The notes under the pieces: generated by a model | What the model saw: only the letters and a program-made list of their open reading frames with translations | The model's database searches: none | Told to the model about the DNA's origin: nothing | Source of the DNA: Rebecca billardiae RCC1528 | Taxonomy: Eukaryota > Haptophyta | Direction of reading: 5' to 3' | DNA length: 64,000 nucleotides | Assembly (NCBI GenBank): GCA_965240325.2 | Contig: OZ251230.1 | Coordinates: 1,178,001 to 1,242,000, forward strand | Shown here: positions 50,101 through 59,100 of the stretch, in pieces | How positions within the stretch are numbered: position 1 is the first letter of the stretch | How the letters are laid out: every line of letters starts with the position of its first letter | Program-made: the position numbers and the translations under genes

Positions 50101-53100
50101 CGATGGCGGTGGGATGGGCGGCGGGCTGGGCGGTGGGGGGCTCGGCGGCGGCGACGGTGGCGGCGACGGCGGTGGGCTCGGCGGGGGACTTGGAGGCGGC
50201 GGGCTTGGCGGAGGCGCCGGTGGCGGTGAGGGCGGCGGGCTCGGCGGTGGGCTGGGCGGTGGGGGGCTCGGTGGCGGCGACGGTGGCGGCGACGGCGGCG
50301 GGCTCGGCGGTGGGCTCGGCGGCGGCGGGCTCGGCGGAGGCGACGGTGGCGGTGTTGGCGGCGGGCTCGGCGGCGGGCTCGGTGGCGGCGGGCTTGGCGG
50401 CGGGGTCGGCGGTGGCGATGGCGGCGGGCTCGGCGGTGGCGACGGTGGCGGTGGGCTGGGGGGCGGGCTAGGAGGTGGGCCGGGCGGCGGACTCGGCGGC
50501 GGCGTCGGCGGCGGCGGGCTGGGTGGCGGGCTGGGCGGCGGGCTCGGCGGCGGGCGCGGCGGGGGTGACGGCGGTGGCGCCGGTGGCGGTGAGGGCGGCG
50601 GGCTCGGCGGTGGGCTGGGCGGTGGGGGGCTCGGTGGCGGCGACGGTGGCGGCGACGGTGGCGGGCTCGGCGGTGGGCTCGGCGGCGGCGGGCTCGGCGG
50701 AGGCGACGGTGGCGGTGTTGGCGGCGGGCTCGGCGGCGGGCTCGGTGGCGGCGGACTTGGCGGCGGGGTCGGCGGTGGCGATGGCGGCGGGCTCGGCGGT
50801 GGCGACGGTGGCGGTGGGCTGGGGGGCGGGCTCGGAGGTGGGCCGGGCGGCGGACTCGGCGGCGGCGACGGCGGCGGCGGGCTCGGCGGCGGGCTTGGCG
50901 GCGGGCTCGGCGGCAGGCCTGGCGGCGGGCTCGGCGGCGGGCTCGGCGGCGGGCCCGGCGGCGGGCTCGGCGGCGGGCTCGGCGGCGGGCTCGGCGGCGG
51001 GCTCGGCGGCGGGCCCGGCGGCGGGCTCGGCGGCGGGCTCGGCGGCAGGTTCGGTGGCGGGCTCGGCGGCGGGCTCGGCGGCGGGCTCGGCGGCGGGCCG
51101 GGCGGCGGCGAGCAATCGGGCAGCGGGTCCGGCGTGAGCACGCCCGTGCCGTTGAATGCGCCGGAGTCGCCGCACACGCCTGTCGAAGCCACGTTGAGCG
51201 TGACGAGCGCGGTCAGCAGCTCGAGCTCGGTGGGCAGCGTGCCGAACACGTCCACGTTGCCGTCGAAGCGCAAGTACTGCATCGCCGTGAGCGTGCCGAG
51301 CTCGCTGGGCAGCTCGCCGCTCAGCGCGTTGCTCGGAGTCTCGAGCAAGTACAGCCGCGTGAGCAGACCGAGCTGCGTCGGCAGCGTGCCGCTCAGCGCG
51401 TTGGTCGCTGACTTCCACTCGACCAGCGAAGTGAGCTGGCCGAGCTCGGTCGGCAGCGTGCCCAGCAGCCCTGCGCTCACGAACGCGACGCGCTCGAGCT
51501 TGGCCAGGTTCTCCAGCCCCGTGCTGTTCAGCGGCGCGGCCAGCGTCAGGTACTGCATGCCGATCTGCGTGAGCGCCGTCGCCGCCCCGAGCGAGCTCGG
51601 GATCGCTCCAGTGATCGAGACGCCGGAGATCGCGACGTGTTCGAGCACGGGCTTGTTGGCGAACAGCTCGTGCGGCAGCTGGCCCGTCACGCCGTTCCAG
51701 CTGATCGCCGGCTTCGAGATCGCCGTCCACGCGCCCAGCTCCGTCGGCACGCTGCCGCTCACCTGGTTCGAGGAGCAGTCGAAAGTGACCATGCGCGTGA
51801 GAACGCCGAGCTGCGAGGGCAGCGTGCCGCCGAGCGTGCCGCCGTTGAGCTGGAGGCTCGTCAGCGCCGGCGCCCACGCCGCCAGCTCCGTAGGTACTGT
51901 GCCGGTGAGCAGATTGCCCGCCAGGTCGAGGGTGACGAGCGCGCTCATGTTGGCGAGCACGGACACGTCGAGGCTCGGCCCGGTGAGCTGGTTGGTCCTC
52001 AAATTGAGCGTCGTCAGGTTGGTCAGCCGCGCCAGCTCGGTGGGGATCGGCCCGGTGAGGCTGTTCGCGTCCACGATCAGCTCAGTGAGCACGCTGAAGA
52101 GGCCGAGCTCGGTGGGCAGCGTGCCCGTGAGCGCGCGGCTGCCGAGGCCGAGCGAGGTGCACGTGCTCGGGTCGGCGATGCACGCCTGGAACTCGGGCTG
52201 CGCACGCACCGTCGGCGCGGGCGGCGGGCTCGGGGGCGGCGACGGTGGCGGGCTCGGCGGCGGCGTGGGCGACGCGCACGCGGTCAGCGGGTCCGGGTCG
52301 ATCACGCCTGTGCCGTTCAGCCCCGTCGCTGCCGTGTCGCCGCACACCCCCGTCGACGTCACGACAAAGGAAGTGAGCGCGCCGAGCGCGCCGATCTCGG
52401 AGGGCAGCGTGCCCAGCACGTCCGGGTTCGTATCGATGCTGAAAAGCGCGAGCGCGGCGAGCTGGCCGAGCGTCGTCGGCAGCGTGCCGCTCAGCGAGTT
52501 CGTGTGGAGCTCCAGGCGCGACATCGCGGTCAGCAGCCCAATCTCAGACGGCAGCGTGCCGCGCAGCGAGTTGACTCCGAGCTGGAAGTCGAGCATGCGC
52601 GTGAGACTGCCCAGCGTCGTTGGTAGCGTGCCGTTCAGACTGTTGAGGAAGAGTTGGGTTCTCTCGAGCGCGTTCAGCGCGCCGAGCTCCGTCGGCAGCG
52701 GGCCCGTGAACGCGTTGTCCCCCATTAAGAGAGAGGTCAAGCTGGCCAACCGGCCCAGCTCCGTCGGCAGCGTGGCCGTCAGCGCGTTGCCGCCGAGGTC
52801 CGTATTCAGGACCGCCGCCAGGTCGCCAAACTCGGTGGGCAGCCCGCCGGTCAGTTGCGCATACCTGATGACCATGGTTGTGAGGCTCGTCAGCTGGCCC
52901 AGCTCCCTCGGCAATGACGCCTGAAACGAGTTCGAGTAGAGCTCGAGATTGACCATGCTGGCTGCGAGGCCGATCTCGGTCGGGATCGGCCCCGTCAGCG
53001 AGTTGATTTGCAGCTGAAGGCGCGTGAGGGCGGTCATGTTGCCGAGCTCGGTGGGCATCTGGCCCGTGATCGAGTTGGTGTGCAAATGGAGCAAACGGAG

Positions 53101-56100
53101 CGCGCGCATCGTGCCCACCTCCGTCGGCACCGTGCCGTTGAGCCTGTTCTGGTTCCAGACAAACCAGTCGAGAGCGGTGAGCACGCCGACCTCTGTGGGC
53201 ACGGAGCCCGTGAACGAATTGGCCTCAAAGTTGAAACGATTGTCAGCAGCGGTCAGCTGCCCAATCTCCGTCGGGATCGTGCCGGTGATGGAGTTGGTGC
53301 CGGCGTTGAAGTTGCTCAGCTGCATCAGGTTGCCAAACTCGGTGGGCAGCGAGCCCGTCAGCCCGGCCTGGTAGGTGCGCACTTCAGTGAGGCTGGTCAT
53401 GAGGCCGATCTGTGTCGGCAGCGGCGCGCCGAACGCGTTGTTGTTTGCCAAGAATGACTGCAAGCTCGTCAGACCGCCAATCTCTGTGGGCCACTGGCCA
53501 GTGAGGCTGTTCGCGTCCACAATCAGCTCGGTGAGCGCGCTGAAGAGGCCGAGCTCGGTCGGCAGCGTGCCCGTGAGACCGCGGCTGCTGAGGTCGAGCG
53601 AGGTGCACGTGCTCGGGTCGGCCTCGCACGCCTGGAACTCGGGCTGCGCGCGCACCGTCGGCGCGGGCGGTGGGCTCGGTGGCGGGCCGGGTGGCGGCGG
53701 CGTGGGCGACGCGCACGCGGTCAGCGGGTCCGGGTCGATCACGCCTGTGCCGTTCAGCCCGGTCGCCGCCGTGTCGCCGCACATCCCCGTCGACGTCACG
53801 ACAAAGGAAGTGAGCGCGCCGAGCGCGCCGATCTCGGAGGGCAGCGTGCCCAGCACGTCCGGGTTGGTGCCGATGTTGAAAAGCGCGAGCGCTGCGAGCT
53901 GGCCGAGTGCCGTTGGCAGCGTGCCGCTCAGCGAGTTCGTGTCTAGCTCCAGACGCGATATCGCTGTGAGCAGCCCAATCTCCGACGGCAGCGTGCCGCG
54001 TAGCGAGTTGGATCCGAGCTGGATGTTGCTCGTGCGCGTGAGACTGCCCAGCGTCGTCGGCAGCGTGCCGTTCAGACTGTTGAGGAAGAGTTGGATGTGA
54101 TCGAGCGCGTTCAGCGCGCCGAGCTCCGTCGGCAGCGGGCCCGTGAACGCGTTGATCGCTGCAGCAAGCTTGGTCAGGCTGGCCAGCCGGCCCAGCTCCG
54201 TCGGCAGCGTGGCCGCCAGCGCGTTGTTGCCAAGGTCCATGTTCGTGAGCGCTGCCAGGTCGCCGAACTCGGTGGGCAGCCCGCCGGTCAGTGGCCCAGC
54301 ATAGATGATCATGCTTGCGAGGCTCGCCAGCTGGCCCAGCTCCCTCGGCAGTGACGCCTGAAACGAGTTCGAGTAGAGCTCGAGATTGACCATGCTGGCT
54401 GCGAGGCCGAGCTCGGTCGGGATTGGCCCCGTCAGCGAGTTGGCTTGCAGCTGTAGGGTTGTGAGGGCGGTCATGTTGCCGAGCTCGGTGGGCATCTGGC
54501 CCGTGATCGAGTTGGTGTGCAAATGGAGCCAACTGAGCGCGCGCATCGTGCCCACCTCCGTCGGCACCGTGCCGTTGAGCCTGTTCCCGCTCCAGCCAAA
54601 TCGGTCGAGGGCCGTGAGCCCGCCGACCTCTGTGGGCACGGAGCCCGTGAACGAATTGACCTCGAAGACAAGAAGCACGTCCGCAGCGGTCAGCTGCCCA
54701 ATCTCCGTCGGGATCGTGCCCGTGAACGAGTTGCCGCCGGCCGAGAACTCACCCAACTGCGTCATGTTGCCAAACTCGGTGGGCAGCGAGCCCGTCAGCC
54801 CGGCCTGAAAGGTGCGCACTTCGGTGAGGCTGGTCATGAGGCCGATCTCTGTCGGCAGCGGCGCGCCGATCACGTAGTTGTTGTACAGCCAGAAGGACTG
54901 CAAGCTCGTCAGACCGCCGATCTCTGTCGGCAGCGGCGCGTCGAACGCGTTGTTGTTTAACAAGAGGGACTGCAAGCTCGTCAGACCGCCAATCTCTGTG
55001 GGCCACTGGCCCGTGAGGCCGTTCAGGTGGGCGTGGATAACAGTGAGCGCGCTGAAGAGGCCGAGCTCGGTCGGCAGCGTGCCCGTGAGAGCGCGGTTGG
55101 CCACGCCGAGAGCCGTGCACGTGCTCGGGTCGGCCTCGCACGCCTGGAACTCGGGCTGCGCGCGCACCGTCGGCGCGGGCGGCGGGCTCGGCGGCGGCGA
55201 CGGCGGCGGGCTCGGCGGCGGGGCGGGCGGGCTCGGCGGGTAGTAGCCCGACAGCTTGAGCACCCACGCCGCGCCTTGGGCATCCTTGGGCGCGCCCACG
55301 ATGATCGACGGATTGCCGCCCCCGTCCAGGTCGCCGAGCAGGGCCACCTTCCTGCCGAACTCGTCGTCGTGCGCGAGCGGCCCAGTGAAGCCGCCCGCGT
55401 CCGCGCTGATCTCGTCCACGTGCTTGGCGCTGCCGTCAGCGTTCAGGTAGACCACAAACGCGGCGCCGGTCTTGCCGGCGGTGCGGACAACGCCCGTCGC
55501 GCCGACCAGAGCATCAGGCACGCCGTCGCCGTCCAGGTCGCCCGCGCCGCCCACCGCGACTCCAAACACCCACGACGCGCTCGCCGTGAGCGGCATGGCG
55601 CTCCCGTCAGGCACGAGCTTCCGCTCCGCTTTCACCGTGCCATTCGCGTGCAGGAAGAGCACGTACAAGGCGCCTGCGTTCGTGGCGGCGGTGTCGTCGC
55701 CGGGCGCGCCGACCAGCACGTCGACGACGCCGTCACCGTCAACGTCGCCCAGTGTCGCCACGCCGCCCCCAAAGAAGTCATCGGCAGCCAAGCTCGCGCT
55801 CAGCCCGCCCGTGCCCGAGGCGATCTTCTGCTCCGCCTTCACCGTGCCATCCGCGTTGAGCAGGAGCACGTACACCGCGCCGCCGCCGCTCACGCCCGTG
55901 TCGTCACTCGTCGCGCCCGCGATCGCGTCCGGCACGCCGTCACCGTCCAGATCGCCGAGCCCCGACAGGCTCTCCCCGAACAAGTCGCCCGCGTCGAGCG
56001 TCGACGTGAATCCGCCCACGCCCTGCGCGAGCTTCTGGTACTCGCGCACGGTGCCGTTGCGATGCATGAACAGCACGAAGAGCGCGCCCTTGTTCGCGCT

Positions 56101-59100
56101 GTCCAGCGAGTTCACCATCAGCTCGGTCACGTTGTCGCCGTCGAGGTCACCGAGCCGGTCCGCGCCAAAGCCGAACTGATCCAGGTTGCTCAGCGCGTTG
56201 GTGAAGCCGCCGATCCCGTTCGCGATCTTCTGCTGTGCCCGCACAGTCCCGTCCGAGTTGAGGAAGAGCACGTACGCCGCGCCCTGCCTGTCGAACACGT
56301 CGTGCACCGCGCCGGACAGCGCGTCCGGGATGCCGTCGCCATCCAGGTCGCCGATGCCCGCGACCCAGCCCCACCACGCGACGCTGGGCACGACCACGCC
56401 ATTCGTGCCGTTCGCGAGCTTCACCTCGGACAGGACCACGCTGGGCGGCGGGGAGGGCGGGCTCGGTGGCGGCGCCGGCGGCGGGCTCGGCGGCGGCGCG
56501 GGCGGCGGGCTCGGCGGCGGCGTGGGCGACGCGCACAGCGGCAGCGGGTCAGGCTGCACCACGCCCGTCCCGTTCCACGCGGCCGAGAAGCCACACACGC
56601 CAGTGGCCTCCACGTTGAAGCTCGTGAGCGCGGTCAGCAGGTCAATCTCGGTCGGCAGCGCGCCGGTGACGGGCGTGTTGTTCGTGGCCAAGAACTCCAC
56701 GAGCCTGGTCAGCAGGCCGAGCTCGCTGGGCAGCCTGCCGCTCAGCGAGTTGGACTGCAGCCCCACCGCCGTCAGCGCGGTCAGGAGTCCGAGCTGGCTC
56801 GGCACGGGGCCGCTGAGCGAATTGGCGGCGACGTCGAGGTGAGCGAGCGAAGTGAGCAGGCCAAGCACGGTGGGGAGCGTGCCCGTGAGCGAGAGCGCCG
56901 CGAGATCGAGGGTGTGCAGCGCGGTGAGCGCGCCGAGCGAGAAGTTGAGCGCGCCGCCGAGGCTCATCGTGTTGACCGAGAGCTTGGTGAGCGCCGTCGT
57001 TCCGCCGAGCGCCACGGGCAACCCGCCGGTGAACTGCGCGCTCGCGACGACCACCTCTGCGAGCGACGGCTTGGAGGCGAAGAGCTCGGCCGGCAAAGCG
57101 CCGCTCAGCGAGGGCGAGCTGAGCGTGAGCGTGGAGAGCCCCACCGCTCGGCCGATCTCTGTCGGCACCGTCCCCGCGAGCGAGGTCCCCGCCACGAACA
57201 GCCTCCCCAGGCTGCTGAGCTCACCAAGCTCAGTCGGCAGCGTGCCACTGAGCGTGCTCCCGCCGTCGCCAAAGGCCAGGTCTTCCAGCGCCGGCATCCA
57301 CAGAGCGAGCTCTGACGGCACCGTGCCGCTCAGCGGGTTGGCCGTCAGGAAGAGCGTCGTGAGTGAGCCGAGCGCGCCAAACGTGGCGTTGTCAAACGTC
57401 GGGCCGGTGAGCAGGTTCGAGTTCGCCGAGAGCTTCGTCAGGTTGACCAGCCGGCCGAGCTCCGTCGGCAGTGGGCCGGTGATTGAGTTGGACGCCACGA
57501 TCAGCTCGGTGAGCGCGCTGAAGAGGCCGAGCTCGGTCGGCAGCGTGCCCGTGAGCGCACGGCTGCTGAGGCTGAGCGAGGTGCACGTGCTCGGGTCGGC
57601 CTCGCACGCCTGGAACTCGGGCTGCGCGCGCACCGTCGGCGCGGGCGGCGGGCTCGGCGGCGGACCGGGTGGCGGCGGCGTGGGCGACGCGCACGCGGTC
57701 AGCGGGTCCGGGTCGATCACGCCAGTGCCGTTCAGCCCCGTCTCCGCCGTGTCGCCGCACACCCCCGTCGACGTCACGACAAAGGAAGTGAGCGCGCCAA
57801 GCGCGCCGATCTCGGAGGGCAGCGTGCCCAGCACGTCCTGGTTCGTGCCGATGTTGAAGAGCACGAGCGCGGCGAGCTGGCCGAGCGCCGTCGGCAGCGT
57901 GCCGCTCAGCGAGTTCGTGTCTAGCTCCAGACGCGTCATCGCTGTGAGCAGCCCAATCTCCGATGGCAGCATGCCGCGCAGCGAGTTGTATCCGAGCTGG
58001 ATGTCAAGCATGCGCGTGAGACTGCCCAGCGTCGTCGGCAGCGTGCCGTTCAGACTGTTGAGGAAGAGCCGGAACTGATCGAGCGCGTTCAGTGCGCCGA
58101 GCTCCGTCGGCAAGCCGCCAGAGAGCGCGTTCTGGTAGAGCTCGAGATTGACCATGCTGGCTGCGAGGCCGAGCTCGGTCGGGATCGGCCCCGTCAGCGA
58201 GTTGATTTGCAGCTGAAGGTGCGTGAGGGCGGTCATGTTGCCGAGCTCGGTGGGCATCTGGCCCGTGATCGAGTTGGTGTGCAAATGGAGCCAACTGAGC
58301 GCGCGCATCGTGCCCACCTCCGTCGGCACCGTGCCGTTGAGCCTGTTCTGGTTCCAGCCAAACCGGTCGAGGGCCGTGAGCCCGCCGACCTCTGTGGGCA
58401 CTGAGCCCGTGAACGAATTGGCGTCGAAGACGAGAAGCACGTCAGCAGCGGTCAGCTGCCCAACCTCCGTCGGGATCGTGCCCGTGAACGAGTTGCCGCC
58501 GGCCGAGAACTCACCCAACTGCGTCATGTTGCCAAACTCGGTGGGCAGCGAGCCCGTCAGCCCGGCCTGAAAGGTGCGCACTTCGGTGAGGCTGGTCATG
58601 AGGCCGATCTCTGTCGGCAGCGGCGCGCCGATCACATAGTTGTTGTACAGCCAGAAGGACTGCAAGCTCGTCAGACCGCCGATCTCTGTCGGCAGCGGCG
58701 CGTCGAACGCGTTGTTGTTTAACAAGAGGGACTGCAAGCTCGTCAGACCGCCAATCTCTGTGGGCCACTGGCCCGTGAGGCCGTTCAGGTGGGCGTGGAT
58801 AACAGTGAGCGCGCTGAAGAGGCCGAGCTCGGTCGGCAGCGTGCCCGTGAGAGCGCGGTTGGCCACGCCGAGAGCCGTGCACGTGCTCGGGTCGGCCTCG
58901 CACGCCTGGAACTCGGGCTGCGCGCGCACCGTCGGCGCGGGCGGCGGGCTCGGCGGCGGCGACGGCGGCGCGCTCGGCGGCGGGCTCGGCGGCGGGCTCG
59001 GCGGCGGGCTCGGCGGCGGGCTTGGCGGCGGGCTCGGCGGCGGGCTCGGCGGCGGGCTCGGCGGCGGTGGGGAGGGCGGTGGCGACGGCGGCAGCAACGG

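Noticed and set aside
42300-51110. CRISPR array
   Set aside because: The regular spacing is of tandem codon repeats without unique spacers, in a eukaryotic coding sequence.
42422-52924. Plus-strand 3,500-codon open frame for a Gly-rich protein
   Set aside because: It is the mirror of the SPPP codons. It begins and ends inside clear minus-strand domains and has no homologous flanks of its own. All frames stay open here because the repeats lack stop triplets.
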